Positions 29,160 through 38,385 are shown, counted from the first letter of the stretch. The stretch is DNA of 64,000 bases from Pseudomonas peli (GCF_900099645.1 NZ_FMTL01000001.1:1550001-1614000), one strand, 5' to 3'. Notes: generated from the letters alone by a model not told the origin. Made by a program: numbers and translations.

Positions 29160-29708
29160 TTAGAAATTGGCCGGCGTGGTCGCACTGATCAGCCGGGCAG
29201 GCTGTTCGAATGGGTTACGGAAACGGTGCGGCTTGCTGCTCTCGAAGTAGTAGCTGTCACCCGGCTCAAGGATAAACACCTCGTCGCCGACAGTCAGTTC
29301 CAACTTGCCTTCAACCAGCATGCCGGCCTCTTCACCTTCGTGGGCGTACATCTCATCGCCTGTGTCAGTGCCGCTCGGGTAGGTTTCATCGAGGAAGGAA
29401 ATGGCCCGGCTAGGATGCGCCTTACCCACCAGTTTCATGGTGATGGCCCCACTGCAGATATCGGTGAGCTCGGCGGCGCGATAGACCACCTGAGCCTGGC
29501 TATCCTGCTCCACATCCAGGGAGAAGAACTCCACCAGGGACATGGGGATACCCGCCAACACCTTTTTCAACGAACTGATCGAAGGGCTTACGCTGTTCTT
29601 CTCGATCATCGAAATGGTGCTGTTGGTGACGCCCGCCCGTTTGGCGAGTTCACGCTGGGAAAGGCCTTTGAGTTTGCGAATGGATTGCAGGCGTACACCG
29701 ACGTCCAA
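29160..29708 (-). CDS. pauR: XRE/cupin repressor of polyamine catabolism (PauR-like)
   Basis: A 182-residue regulator with an N-terminal helix-turn-helix (about 5-60: SQRELAKRAGVTNSTISMIE) and a C-terminal cupin (about 105-180, containing EEAGMLVEGKLELTVGDE and LEPGDSYYFE). Size, sequence type and position next to cytochrome c5 and dadX agree with P. aeruginosa PauR, which represses gamma-glutamyl-polyamine catabolic genes and is released by putrescine or cadaverine. The start codon is TTG at 29708, with GGGGGA about ten bases upstream; no in-frame ATG is near. Targets in this genome probably include the oxidase at 33773 and the aldehyde dehydrogenase at 38386. Confidence 0.9.
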   Translation of the reverse strand: MDVGVRLQSIRKLKGLSQRELAKRAGVTNSTISMIEKNSVSPSISSLKKVLAGIPMSLVEFFSLDVEQDSQAQVVYRAAELTDICSGAITMKLVGKAHPSRAISFLDETYPSGTDTGDEMYAHEGEEAGMLVEGKLELTVGDEVFILEPGDSYYFESSKPHRFRNPFEQPARLISATTPANF

Positions 29709-29810
29709 TGCTGGAGTCCCCCTTGGGAGTGATACGGAAAAGTCGCCGTATCATGGCATAGCGTTCAGAATTTACAACACTCGCGTTCAAACTCGTCTAC
29801 AGCGTGGCTG

Positions 29811-30884
29811 TTAGTGCCCGAGGTAGAGCAGCGGCGCCCTTCGCAGGTTGCAGAAAAGCTGATAAGGAATACTGCCGGCCTGGGTGGCCACGTCGCTGGC
29901 GAGGACCTGTTTACCCCACAGCTCGACCCGGCTGCCCAGGCCCGCTTGTGGCAGATCAGTCAAATCGACGGTGAGCATGTCCATCGACACGCGGCCGATC
30001 AGGCGGGTCAGTTGGCCGTCAACCGCCACTGGCGTACCGGTAGGCGCGTGACGTGGGTAACCGTCGGCATAGCCCATGGCAACTACGCCAACGCGTGTAG
30101 ACCGCTCGCTGACAAAGCGTGCGCCATAGCCCACCGGCTCGCCGGCCGGCAGTTCGCGCACGCTGATGATCTTCGAGTCCAGGGTCATGACCGGTTGCAG
30201 ACGCGCGGCCACGGCCTGCGCCTGTTCGAACGGTGTGGCGCCGTAGAGCATGATGCCGGGACGCACCCAGTCGCTCGGCACATTGGGCCAACCCAATACG
30301 GCTGGCGAATTGCGCAGGCTGACCTCGGCGACTATGCCCTGGCGCGCCTGCTGAAACACCGCCAACTGCTCAGCACTGCGCGGGCAATCCAGCTCGTCGG
30401 CACGGGCGAAGTGGCTCATCAGCACAATCTTCGCCACCTTGCCGCTGGCCAGCAGGCGCTGATAGGCCGCCTGGTAATCGGCCGGGTGTAGGCCGACGCG
30501 GTGCATGCCGCTGTCCATCTTCAGCCACACCGTCAGCGGACGGCGTACCGCGCTGCGCTCAATCACCTCCAGCTGCCACAGCGAATGCACCACACACCAC
30601 AGTTCGTGCTGCTCGATCAGCGGCAATTCGTCGGCTTCGAAAAAGCCCTCCAGCAACAAAATCGGTCCGCGAATACCGGCCTCGCGCAGCTGCAGTGCTT
30701 CCTCGATACAGGCCACGGCAAAACCATCGGCCTGCTCCTGCAACGCCTGGGCACAACGCACCGCGCCATGGCCGTAGGCATCCGCCTTGATCACCGCCAG
30801 GGCGCGGGCGCCGCTGACTTCACGGGCCAGTTGGTAGTTGTGACGCAAGGCTTGCAGGTCGATCAGGGCGCGGGCAGGACGCAT
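29811..30884 (-). CDS. dadX: Catabolic alanine racemase
   Basis: A 357-residue fold-III PLP racemase interconverting L- and D-alanine. The PLP lysine is in [10 protein letters not shown] (about residue 33), and the catalytic Tyr region is [12 protein letters not shown] (about 250). It lies downstream of dadA and ridA on the same strand, matching the dad operon in which the racemase makes D-alanine for DadA. An 88-base gap containing a terminator-like hairpin separates it from ridA, so its expression may depend on read-through or its own promoter. The biosynthetic Alr would be elsewhere in the genome. Confidence 0.95.
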   Translation of the reverse strand: MRPARALIDLQALRHNYQLAREVSGARALAVIKADAYGHGAVRCAQALQEQADGFAVACIEEALQLREAGIRGPILLLEGFFEADELPLIEQHELWCVVHSLWQLEVIERSAVRRPLTVWLKMDSGMHRVGLHPADYQAAYQRLLASGKVAKIVLMSHFARADELDCPRSAEQLAVFQQARQGIVAEVSLRNSPAVLGWPNVPSDWVRPGIMLYGATPFEQAQAVAARLQPVMTLDSKIISVRELPAGEPVGYGARFVSERSTRVGVVAMGYADGYPRHAPTGTPVAVDGQLTRLIGRVSMDMLTVDLTDLPQAGLGSRVELWGKQVLASDVATQAGSIPYQLFCNLRRAPLLYLGH

Positions 30885-30916
30885 GACGTTCTCGGCTATC
30901 AGCAGTTTTCAGAAGT

Positions 30917-30942
30917 AAAAAAGCCCGGTGTGATGGCCGGGC
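30917..30942 (-). terminator. Terminator-like hairpin inside the dad gene cluster
   Basis: Stem GCCCGG / CCGGGC with an eight-base loop followed on the minus strand by T6. It lies 31 bases past the ridA stop codon and 33 bases before the dadX start, so it should reduce transcription entering dadX. Confidence 0.85.
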
Positions 30943-30972
30943 AAACACTTATCGCAAACGGGACGGGCCGAT

Positions 30973-31323
30973 TTACAGGGCGGCCACGATCATCATTTCC
31001 ACCAGCACCTCAGGCTTGTACATCTTCGCCTCGACGCAAGCCCGTGCAGGCGCCGCGCCTGGCGCGACCCAGGCATCCCAGACCTGATTAAGCCCGGCGT
31101 AATCGCGGTCCATGTCCTTCAGGTAGATGGTCACGGAAAGGATCTTCGACTTGTCGCTGCCGGCCTCGGCCAACATGCGGTCGGTATTGGCCAAGGTTTC
31201 GCGGGTTTGCTGCACGATGTCGCCGCTGTAGTCGTCCGCCAGTTGCCCGGCCAGGTAGACCGTGCCGTTATGGATGACGATTTCGCTGTAACGACTTTCA
31301 GTGTGCAGGCGCTGTACTGACAT
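30973..31323 (-). CDS. RidA-family enamine/imine deaminase of the dad operon
   Basis: A 116-residue RidA-superfamily protein (YjgF fold) with the strand pattern [10 protein letters not shown] and the active-site-type Arg in [11 protein letters not shown]. RidA enzymes hydrolyse reactive 2-aminoacrylate or imino acids. Here it probably clears imines released by DadA, whose gene lies just upstream. Its ATG at 31323 is 26 bases inside the end of dadA and its AGGAG ribosome site is in dadA coding sequence, giving coupled translation. It differs from the second RidA at 57532, so it is likely a subfamily member dedicated to this pathway. Confidence 0.93.
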   Translation of the reverse strand: MSVQRLHTESRYSEIVIHNGTVYLAGQLADDYSGDIVQQTRETLANTDRMLAEAGSDKSKILSVTIYLKDMDRDYAGLNQVWDAWVAPGAAPARACVEAKMYKPEVLVEMMIVAAL

Positions 31324-32596
31324 GCTTGTGACTCTCCTGGGAACGGCTGTAACGGGAAATATCCAGGCCTTCGGCGCTGATCTGCGGACGCTTTTTCGCC
31401 ATCAGATCGGCAAGCAGGCGACCGGAGCCGCAGGCCATGGTCCAGCCCAGTGTGCCGTGACCGGTGTTGAGGAACAAATTACGCAAGCCGGTGGCACCGA
31501 CAATCGGCGTGCCGTCCGGGGTGGCCGGGCGCAGGCCGGTCCAGAATTCGGCCTGGCGCAGATCGCCGCCTTGCGGGTAGAGATCGGCGGTAATCATTTC
31601 CAGGGTTTCGCGACGACGCGGGTTGAGGCTCAGGTCGAAGCCGGCGATTTCCGCCATGCCACCCACGCGGATGCGGTTGTCGAAACGGGTGATCGCCACC
31701 TTGTAGGTTTCATCGAGGATGGTTGAAGTCGGCGCCATCGCCACATTGGTGATTGGCACGGTCAGCGAGTATCCCTTGAGCGGATACACCGGCGCTTTGA
31801 TGCCCAGCGGCTTGAGCAGTTGCGGGCTGAAGCTGCCGAGCGCCAGCACGTAGCGGTCGGCGGTTTCCAGCTTGCCGTCGATCCACACGCCATTGACCCG
31901 GTCGCCCACGGCGTCGATCCGCTGAATGTCCTGACCGAAGCGGAATTCCACACCCAGCGCCTTGGCCATCTCGGCCAGTTTGGTGGTGAACAGCTGGCAA
32001 TCGCCGGTCTGGTCATTCGGCAGACGCAGCGCGCCAGCCAGCTTGTCGGTCACAGCGGCCAGGGCCGGTTCAACGCGGGCGATGCCAGCGCGGTCGAGCA
32101 CTTCATAGGGCACACCGGATTGCTGCAGCACGGCGATGTCTTTCGCCGCGTTATCCAGTTGCGCCTGGGTGCGGAACAGCTGGGTGGTGCCCAGGCTGCG
32201 ACCTTCATAGGCGATACCGGTTTCCGCGCGCAACTCGTCGAGGCAGTCGCGGCTGTACTCGGACAACCGCACCATGCGCTCCTTGTTCACCGCGTAACGG
32301 CTGGCGGTGCAGTTGCGCAGCATCTGCGCCATCCACAGGTATTGGTCGATATCCGCAGTGGCTTTGATTGCCAGCGGTGCGTGTTTTTGCAGCAGCCACT
32401 TGATCGCTTTCAGCGGCACGCCCGGGGCAGCCCATGGTGAGGCGTAGCCAGGGGACACCTGGCCAGCGTTGGCGAAGCTGGTTTCCATGGCCGGGGCGTG
32501 CTGCCGGTCGACCACCACCACTTCAAACCCCTGACGCGCCAGGTAATACGCACTGGCTGTACCAATCACACCGCTGCCGAGAACTAAAACCCGCAT
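31298..32596 (-). CDS. dadA: D-amino acid dehydrogenase
   Basis: A 432-residue FAD enzyme of the DAO family that oxidises D-alanine and other D-amino acids to keto acids and ammonia, passing electrons to the respiratory chain at the inner membrane. The N-terminal dinucleotide fold [20 protein letters not shown] is complete, followed by VVVVDRQ and the [19 protein letters not shown] segment typical of DadA. GGAGAG precedes the ATG. It is divergent from lrp, whose product activates dadAX in Pseudomonas in response to alanine. It heads dadA-ridA-(hairpin)-dadX. Confidence 0.97.
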   Translation of the reverse strand: MRVLVLGSGVIGTASAYYLARQGFEVVVVDRQHAPAMETSFANAGQVSPGYASPWAAPGVPLKAIKWLLQKHAPLAIKATADIDQYLWMAQMLRNCTASRYAVNKERMVRLSEYSRDCLDELRAETGIAYEGRSLGTTQLFRTQAQLDNAAKDIAVLQQSGVPYEVLDRAGIARVEPALAAVTDKLAGALRLPNDQTGDCQLFTTKLAEMAKALGVEFRFGQDIQRIDAVGDRVNGVWIDGKLETADRYVLALGSFSPQLLKPLGIKAPVYPLKGYSLTVPITNVAMAPTSTILDETYKVAITRFDNRIRVGGMAEIAGFDLSLNPRRRETLEMITADLYPQGGDLRQAEFWTGLRPATPDGTPIVGATGLRNLFLNTGHGTLGWTMACGSGRLLADLMAKKRPQISAEGLDISRYSRSQESHKHVSTAPAH

Positions 32597-32751
32597 GCCG
32601 CTCTCCTCGCCGCGACAATGCGCGACGGATAATTCCTGAGATCACAATTGAGCGCAGTATAGGAAGAGATCAGCAGTGCTTTTCACTATATAAATAGCTA
32701 TATTTGGCGACAATTCTTGGCAAAATCGCCTTCTACAGAGGGGTATCCACC
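32597..32751. promoter_or_regulatory. dadA-lrp divergent control region
   Basis: A 155-base gap between divergent dadA and lrp. The centre is AT-rich, including ACTATATAAATAGCTATATTT around 32685-32704, which has partial dyad symmetry. Lrp-family proteins bind degenerate AT-rich dyads, so control of both genes from here is expected from the known DadA/Lrp relationship; exact sites cannot be fixed by eye. Confidence 0.5.
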
Positions 32752-33240
32752 GTGCGCACCCAACATCAGAGCCGCCGCGAACTGGACAAGATCGACCGCA
32801 ATATCTTGCGGATCCTGCAGGAAGATGGGCGCATCAGCTTTACCGAGCTGGGCGAGCGGGTTGGCCTGTCGACCACACCCTGCACCGAGCGCGTACGCCG
32901 CCTGGAGCGCGAAGGGATCATCATGGGCTACCACGCCCGGCTCAACCCGCAGCAGCTCAAGGCCAGCCTGCTGGTGTTTGTCGAGATCAGCCTGGACTAC
33001 AAGTCCGGCGACACCTTCGAGGAGTTCCGCCGCGCCGTACTGAAGCTGCCGCATGTGCTCGAATGCCACCTGGTGTCTGGCGACTTCGACTACCTGGTGA
33101 AGGCGCGGATCAACGAGATGGCCAGCTACCGCAAGCTGCTCGGCGACATCCTGCTCAAGCTGCCGCACGTGCGCGAGTCGAAGAGCTATATCGTCATGGA
33201 AGAAGTGAAAGAGAGCCTGAGCCTGCCGATTGCCGACTAG
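32752..33240 (+). CDS. lrp: Leucine-responsive regulator Lrp (DadR-type)
   Basis: A 162-residue Lrp/AsnC regulator: N-terminal helix-turn-helix (about 12-60, with LDKIDRNILRILQEDGRISF) and C-terminal RAM ligand-binding domain (about 70-150). The GTG at 32752 gives the protein length expected for Pseudomonas Lrp; a TTG further upstream would add 16 unrelated residues. In P. aeruginosa the homologue at this position activates the dad operon and senses L-alanine. It is divergent from dadA and convergent with a YkgJ-type gene, the stops being three bases apart. Confidence 0.93.
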   Translation: MRTQHQSRRELDKIDRNILRILQEDGRISFTELGERVGLSTTPCTERVRRLEREGIIMGYHARLNPQQLKASLLVFVEISLDYKSGDTFEEFRRAVLKLPHVLECHLVSGDFDYLVKARINEMASYRKLLGDILLKLPHVRESKSYIVMEEVKESLSLPIAD

Positions 33241-33243
33241 CAG

Positions 33244-33597
33244 TCAGACAAGAACTTGGCGGGTAGTCGCAATCAACTGGTGCACCTGCTTTGCCACTGC
33301 AGGCTCAATCATCTGCTCCGGTCCCTGGCCACGCGGGCATGGCAGGCTTGGCGTGGTGCCAAACAGCCGGCAGATCAGCGGGCGCTGGTCATACACCGTG
33401 CAGCCTTGCGGGCCCAGGTGCACGCAATTGAACTCGGCCAGTGCAGCGTCATGCTCGGCATCACTTTTCACCGGCAGCCGCGACATCTCCTCGGATGAGG
33501 CCGTGACCGGGCCGCAGCAATCGTGGCAGCCCGGCACGCAGGCGAAACTGGGAATCTGCAAACGCAGCTGATCGATCTTTCGACTGGTGCAACTCAT
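33244..33597 (-). CDS. YkgJ-type cysteine-cluster protein
   Basis: A 117-residue protein with the YkgJ (UPF0153) cysteine pattern: CVPGCHDCCGP at about 20-30, then C58, C66 and C76 in NCVHLGPQGCTVYDQRPLICRLFG, and a last Cys at 87. The conserved cysteines probably bind a zinc or iron ion or iron-sulfur cluster. No enzymatic role is established for this family. It is transcribed towards lrp, with only three bases between the two stop codons and no visible terminator between them. Confidence 0.9.
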   Translation of the reverse strand: MSCTSRKIDQLRLQIPSFACVPGCHDCCGPVTASSEEMSRLPVKSDAEHDAALAEFNCVHLGPQGCTVYDQRPLICRLFGTTPSLPCPRGQGPEQMIEPAVAKQVHQLIATTRQVLV

Positions 33598-33772
33598 GGA
33601 CGTGATCCTGAAACACAGGCCGGCATAGTAACCGTGGCCAAAGTTGAATCGCGACAGGAGCAGCGGCTAACCGACGAAAATCCGCTTATTTCGCGATTGC
33701 CTCTTGGCGTTTGGCAAATTCGACGCTTATGCTTCGTAAAATTTTCCAAACATAATAATCAGGATTCCACAC

Positions 33773-35086
33773 ATGAACGCCCGCGTTCACCAGCCGGTTC
33801 ACAGCAGCCAGCACGCCAACTCCTATTACGCCGCCAGCGCCAATCGCCAGCTCGACTACCCCGCCCTGGGCGGTGAGTTGCGTGCCGATGTGTGCATCGT
33901 CGGCGGTGGTTTTTCCGGCCTTAACACAGCCATTGAGCTGGCACAGAAAGGCCTCTCGGTAGTGCTGCTGGAAGCGCATAAGATTGGCTGGGGCGCCAGC
34001 GGGCGCAACGGCGGCCAGCTGATTCGCGGTGTCGGCCATGGCGTGGAGCAATTTGAATCGGTGATTGGCGCGCAAGGCGTGCGCGAACTGAAACTGATGG
34101 GCCTGGAAGCGGTGGAAATCGTCCGCCAGCGTATCGAGCAGTTCAATATCGACTGCGACCTGACCTGGGGCTACTGCGACCTGGCCAACAAACCCAGCCA
34201 CCTCGCTGACTTCGCCGAAGACATGGCCGAGCTCAAGCAGCTGGGTTATCGCCATGAAATGCGCCTGCTGCAACCGGAGCAGATGCACGAAGTAGTCGGC
34301 TCCAATCGCTATGTTGGCGGCATGATCGACATGGGCTCCGGCCACCTGCACCCTCTCAACCTGGCTCTCGGCGAAGCCGCTGCAGCACAGAGTCTGGGCG
34401 TACAGCTGTTCGAGAACTCGGCAGTGACGCGCATCGACTACGGCAGTGAGGTCAAGGTGCACACTGCCCAGGGCGTGGTGCGCGCAACTACCCTGGTACT
34501 CGGCTGCAACGCTTATCTGAATGGCCTGAACAGCAATTTGGGCGGCAAGGTGCTGCCGGCCGGCAGCTACGTGATTGCGACCGAACCGCTGTCCGAAGCC
34601 GAAGCGCGGGCGATCATTCCGCAGAACATGGCGCTGTGTGACCAGCGCGTAGCCCTGGATTATTACCGTCTGTCCGCCGACCGCCGCTTGTTGTTCGGCG
34701 GTGCCTGCCACTATTCCGGTCGCGATCCTGCAGACATCGCCGGCTATATGCGACCTAAAATGCTGGAAGTCTTCCCGCACCTGAACGACGTGAAAATCGA
34801 CTACCAATGGGGCGGCATGATCGGCATCGGCGCCAACCGCCTGCCGCAGATCGGCCGTCTCAAGGAACAGCCCAACGTGTATTACGCCCAGGCCTACTCG
34901 GGCCACGGCGTCAACGCCACGCACCTGGCCGGCAAACTGCTCGGCGAGGCCATCGCCGGCCAGGCCAGCAGCGGCTTCGACCTGTTCGCCAAGGTGCCGC
35001 ACATGACCTTCCCTGGCGGCAAACACCTGCGCTCGCCGCTGCTCGCCCTGGGCATGCTCTGGCACCGGATGAAAGAACTGGTCTGA
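33773..35086 (+). CDS. pauB: Gamma-glutamylputrescine oxidase (PauB-type)
   Basis: A 437-residue FAD-dependent oxidase of the DAO family. The FAD fold VCIVGGGFSGLNTAIELA is at about 40-57, then LLEAHKIGWGASGRNGGQ, and the C-terminal half has YQWGGMIGIGANRLPQIG and YSGHGVNATH. By position near lrp and dadA it matches P. aeruginosa PauB4, which acts on gamma-glutamyl-polyamines after glutamylation by PauA ligases. It has no ligase gene beside it; a candidate ligase lies at 20055-21407. Likely repressed by PauR, though I could not fix an operator. A paralogue lies at 18178-19467. Confidence 0.87.
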   Translation: MNARVHQPVHSSQHANSYYAASANRQLDYPALGGELRADVCIVGGGFSGLNTAIELAQKGLSVVLLEAHKIGWGASGRNGGQLIRGVGHGVEQFESVIGAQGVRELKLMGLEAVEIVRQRIEQFNIDCDLTWGYCDLANKPSHLADFAEDMAELKQLGYRHEMRLLQPEQMHEVVGSNRYVGGMIDMGSGHLHPLNLALGEAAAAQSLGVQLFENSAVTRIDYGSEVKVHTAQGVVRATTLVLGCNAYLNGLNSNLGGKVLPAGSYVIATEPLSEAEARAIIPQNMALCDQRVALDYYRLSADRRLLFGGACHYSGRDPADIAGYMRPKMLEVFPHLNDVKIDYQWGGMIGIGANRLPQIGRLKEQPNVYYAQAYSGHGVNATHLAGKLLGEAIAGQASSGFDLFAKVPHMTFPGGKHLRSPLLALGMLWHRMKELV

Positions 35087-35093
35087 CGTACTA

Positions 35094-35120
35094 CGCAGCA
35101 GGCCACAACGACCTGCTGCG
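35094..35120. terminator. Hairpin between convergent genes
   Basis: Perfect 9-bp stem CGCAGCAGG / CCTGCTGCG with a nine-base loop, starting eight bases after the oxidase stop codon and nine bases from the convergent DUF1127 gene. No T-run follows on either strand, so termination is likely but not certain. Confidence 0.6.
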
Positions 35121-35128
35121 CATTCCCC

Positions 35129-35371
35129 TCACAGCTTCCAGAACGGCAGCTGCGCCTCGCGCAGGGCCTGCCCGCGGCTTAGCCCGATATCCTTGAGCTG
35201 TTCATCGGTCAGCCTCAGCAGCGCGCGGCGAGTCGTCAGGCGCTGCCAGAATGTGCTCCAGCGGCGTACAGCTGGCTTCGCCGCATCCTTTTGAGCATAC
35301 AGATGCCCGCCCGCAGACTGCTGCAGCTCGCCTGATTTAATTGTCAGCCTGACATCACTCAACCCGTTCAT
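35129..35371 (-). CDS. DUF1127 domain small protein
   Basis: About 80 residues. The C-terminal half is a DUF1127 domain: WQRLTTRRALLRLTDEQLKDIGLSRGQALREA, with the typical final aromatic residues. The first 35 residues are not conserved in a way I recognise. The ATG at 35371 has AGGAG eight bases upstream; an ATG at 35407 would add 12 residues but lacks a ribosome site. DUF1127 proteins are short, basic, and in some bacteria affect phosphate or arginine metabolism through RNA contacts; the role here is unknown. Divergent from the MocR gene. Confidence 0.85.
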   Translation of the reverse strand: MNGLSDVRLTIKSGELQQSAGGHLYAQKDAAKPAVRRWSTFWQRLTTRRALLRLTDEQLKDIGLSRGQALREAQLPFWKL

Positions 35372-35553
35372 CGCCTGCTCCTGCACGTAAGCCTGATGGG
35401 AGGTCATGATGAGTGACGCGGGAAAAGCATGACAGATTCAAAAATATACTTTTAAATCCATACAGATTTCAGAAACCAAGCTCTGAATGGTGGATTTGTT
35501 GCCTATCTGTACTGACTTGGTGCGGCACACAGAGAAATTGCGAGGCAACTGTT

Positions 35554-37011
35554 ATGACGCTTTACGTCAACCTGGCTGAGCTGCTCGGCGCCCGTATCGA
35601 GCAGGGTTTGTATCGCCCCGGCGATCGTCTGCCCTCCGTGCGCGCCCTCAGCCTGGAACATGGCGTCAGCCTGAGCACCGTGCAGCAGGCCTACCGCCAC
35701 CTGGAGGATCAGGGCCTGGCCACGCCCAAGCCCAAGTCCGGCTACTTTGTGCCCCAGGCACGCCAGCAGCCGGCGCTACCGATGGTCAGCCGCGCCGCCC
35801 AGCGACCGGTGGATATTTCCCAGTGGGACCAGGTGTTGGAGCTGATCAGCCGGCCGCCAGGCGGTGATGTGCTGCAACTGGGGCGTGGCATGCCGGATAT
35901 CAGCAGCCCAACCCTGAAACCGCTGCTGCGCACCCTGTCACGCATGAGCCGCCGCCAGGAGGTCAAGGAGCTGAGCTATGGCAGCCTGTATGGTGACCCT
36001 GGCCTGCGCGCACAACTGTCACGCCTAATGCTCGACTCCGGCTGCCAGATCGCCATTGAAGAGATCGTCACCACCACCGGCTGCCACGAAGCCCTGTCCG
36101 TGGCCATTCGCGCCGTGTGCGAGCCGGGCGACATCGTGGCCGTGGACTCACCGAGCTTTCATGGCGTAATGCAGGCACTCAAGGGCTACGGCATGAAGGC
36201 CCTGGAGTTGCCCACCGACCCGCTCACCGGGATCAGCCTGGAGGCCTTGGAACTCGCGCTGGAGCAATGGCCGATCAAGGCCATCCAGCTCACCCCCAAC
36301 TGCAACAACCCGCTCGGTTACATCATGCCGGAGGTCAACAAACGCGCCCTGCTGGCCCTGGCGCAGCGCTATGACGTGGCGATTATCGAGGATGATGTGT
36401 ACGGCGAGCTGGCCTACAGCTACCCACGCCCACGCAGCATCAAATCATTCGACGAGGACGGTCGCGTGCTGTTCTGCAGCTCGTTTTCCAAGACCCTGGC
36501 GCCCGGCCTGCGGGCCGGCTGGATTGCCCCGGGTCGCTACCTGCAACAGGTGCTGCACCTCAAATACATGAGCACCGGCATGGCCGCACAACTGCCCCAG
36601 CTGGCCCTGGCCGAGTACATCGCCAGCGGGCATTACGAGCCGCATCTACGCCGCATGCGCAGCCAATACATGCGCAACCGCGATTGCATGATCGACTGGG
36701 TCAGCCGCTACTTCCCCGCCGGCACGCGGGTCAGCCGGCCCCAGGGCGGCTTTATGCTGTGGCTGGAGCTGCCACAGGGCTTTGACAGCCAGCGCCTGAA
36801 CCGTGTGCTGCAGCCATACAACATCCAGATCGCGCCCGGCAGCATCTTTTCCGCCGCCGGCAAATACCGCAATTGCCTGCGCATCAACTACGCCGGGCAA
36901 CCCACTCCAGCGCTTGAACAGTCAATTCGCCAGGTCGGCGAATGCGTGGCCGCGCTGCTCGCCGAGCAACAACTCGTACACAACAGCGCAGAGGTTGCGG
37001 TCACGCCTTGA
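35554..37011 (+). CDS. MocR-type (GntR/aminotransferase) regulator
   Basis: A 485-residue fusion of an N-terminal GntR winged helix (about 1-75; PGDRLPSVRALSLEHGVSLSTVQQAYR) with a fold-type I aminotransferase-like domain (about 95-470). The PLP lysine is in SSFSKTLAPGLRAGW and the cofactor-Asp region is VAIIEDDVYGELAY. MocR proteins use PLP or PLP-amino-acid adducts as effectors. The ATG at 35554 has GAGG upstream and begins directly before the DNA-binding domain. The 3' end overlaps the convergent MFS gene by 11 bases, and the regulator could control that transporter, but this is inference from adjacency. Confidence 0.92.
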   Translation: MTLYVNLAELLGARIEQGLYRPGDRLPSVRALSLEHGVSLSTVQQAYRHLEDQGLATPKPKSGYFVPQARQQPALPMVSRAAQRPVDISQWDQVLELISRPPGGDVLQLGRGMPDISSPTLKPLLRTLSRMSRRQEVKELSYGSLYGDPGLRAQLSRLMLDSGCQIAIEEIVTTTGCHEALSVAIRAVCEPGDIVAVDSPSFHGVMQALKGYGMKALELPTDPLTGISLEALELALEQWPIKAIQLTPNCNNPLGYIMPEVNKRALLALAQRYDVAIIEDDVYGELAYSYPRPRSIKSFDEDGRVLFCSSFSKTLAPGLRAGWIAPGRYLQQVLHLKYMSTGMAAQLPQLALAEYIASGHYEPHLRRMRSQYMRNRDCMIDWVSRYFPAGTRVSRPQGGFMLWLELPQGFDSQRLNRVLQPYNIQIAPGSIFSAAGKYRNCLRINYAGQPTPALEQSIRQVGECVAALLAEQQLVHNSAEVAVTP

Positions 37012-38149
37012 TGGCCGCCACCTCGCTGAATGCACCTCGCTGAAACGCCAACCAGACAAACAGCGCCGCGCCAATCGCCATCAGGATCGGCAGCGCATGA
37101 CCGCTGACCCACTGACTGGCGGCACCGGTCGACAGCGGCCCGAGCAGACAACCCGCGCCCCAGAGCAGGGCGATATGCGAGTTGGCGCGCACCAGCGCAT
37201 CGTCGCGGTAACGCTGCCCGACCAGAATCAGCGACAGGGTGTACAGGCCGCCCGCGCTGGCGCCAAACAATACCAGCACGACCCAGATCAGCGGCGTGTG
37301 CAGCAATGACGGAATGCTCAGACTCGACAGCAACAGCACCACCCCGCAGCAGCGGAACAGCGTCTGCCGTGGCACCCGGTCGGCCATCCAGCCAATCGGC
37401 AATTGCAGCGCCGCACCGCCCACCACCACCGCACTGACCATGATCAATGCCATCTGCTGGGCAAAGCCTTCGCGCACCAGGTACACCGGCAGCAAGGTCA
37501 GCACCATCGCCTCGAACGCGGCAAACAGCACCACCGCCCAGGCAATCGCCGGCGAAGTGCGGCAGAACGCCAGTATGCCGCGCCCGGACGCACTCTGCGC
37601 ATCGACCTTGGGCGCTCCATCGCGGCCCAACAGCAGCAGGCTACCGCCCACCAGCAGCGCGGCAGAGAACCAGAAGCCGCGGTCACTTTCCGTACCCAGC
37701 AGGGTCAGCAGCAGCGGCCCGCACAGCTGGCTGAGCGCAAAGCCGGTGCCATACAGCGCCACCAGACGGCCGCGCAGACGGTCCTCGACCAGCTGATTGA
37801 TCCAGCTTTCGCCGAGCACAAACACCACGGTCAAGGAGATGCCAATCAGCAGACGCAGCAGCAGCCACAGCGGATAGCTCGGCATCACGCTCAGCAGCGC
37901 CACCGAGGCGGCGCTGGCCAGTAGACACAAGCGCAGGGTCTGCGGCGTGCCGAACCAACCGGCCAAGTGCCCGGTCAGCCGCGCGCCGAGCAACACGCCA
38001 ACGGCCGGCATGCCCGCCATCACGCCAATCGCAAAGGGGCCATAACCCCAGGACTCAAGGCGAAACGACACCAGCGGCAGCGTCACGCCCAACGCCAAAC
38101 CGACGATCACCACCGCCGCACTGACGGCGAAATAGGTCATCCAATTCAT
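37001..38149 (-). CDS. MFS transporter
   Basis: A 382-residue major facilitator protein with about 12 hydrophobic segments and the inter-domain ARLTGHLAGWFGTPQTLR loop resembling the MFS motif between helices 2 and 3. It resembles the YcaD/UMF-type small MFS proteins in length and in the IALLWGAGCLLGPLSTG segment; substrate unknown. The ATG at 38149 is preceded by GGAGTGAG; an earlier in-frame ATG would add 22 hydrophilic residues. It is convergent with the MocR gene (11-base overlap) and lies downstream of the aldehyde dehydrogenase terminator, so it has its own promoter between 38150 and 38197. Confidence 0.9.
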   Translation of the reverse strand: MNWMTYFAVSAAVVIVGLALGVTLPLVSFRLESWGYGPFAIGVMAGMPAVGVLLGARLTGHLAGWFGTPQTLRLCLLASAASVALLSVMPSYPLWLLLRLLIGISLTVVFVLGESWINQLVEDRLRGRLVALYGTGFALSQLCGPLLLTLLGTESDRGFWFSAALLVGGSLLLLGRDGAPKVDAQSASGRGILAFCRTSPAIAWAVVLFAAFEAMVLTLLPVYLVREGFAQQMALIMVSAVVVGGAALQLPIGWMADRVPRQTLFRCCGVVLLLSSLSIPSLLHTPLIWVVLVLFGASAGGLYTLSLILVGQRYRDDALVRANSHIALLWGAGCLLGPLSTGAASQWVSGHALPILMAIGAALFVWLAFQRGAFSEVAAIKA

Positions 38150-38197
38150 TTTTCTCACTCCATTCCCTGGCTCGCTCAACACCCGTTGCACAGATGC

Positions 38198-38228
38198 AAA
38201 ACGGCCGGGCTCCATAGGAACCCGGCCG
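38198..38228 (-). terminator. Rho-independent terminator downstream of the aldehyde dehydrogenase
   Basis: On the minus strand the stem CGGCCGGG / CCCGGCCG, extended inwards by TCC/GGA pairs, is followed by TTTT. It lies beyond the repeat element that follows the aldehyde dehydrogenase stop codon, so transcripts of that gene would include the element. Confidence 0.85.
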
Positions 38229-38260
38229 CAAATGGATTTAGTGGAGCCAAACCCGTCAGA

Positions 38261-38385
38261 GCTATGGGACTAAGGCCAGGCAAGGCGCCCCGGAGCTTTT
38301 AAGCGCAGCGTACTGCAGTACGTGAGCATTAAAAGCGAGGACGCAACGCAGCATGGCCGACGGCCCGGAGGTCGTCCCGGTAGCG
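38261..38385 (-). repeat. Post-stop palindromic element, copy 1
   Basis: A 125-bp palindrome-rich element starting at the base after the aldehyde dehydrogenase stop codon (read on the minus strand). It contains GTCGGCC (38355-38361), AATGCTCA (38323-38330), a central palindrome CGTACTGCAGTACG, flanking arms GCTTTTAA/TTAAAAGC and CCTTG (38281-38285). Its ends form an imperfect inverted repeat (GCTACCGGGAC and GCTATGGGAC). The same blocks at the same spacing occur in the element at 49117-49255. Looks like a non-autonomous mobile or REP/MITE-type repeat. Confidence 0.75.
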
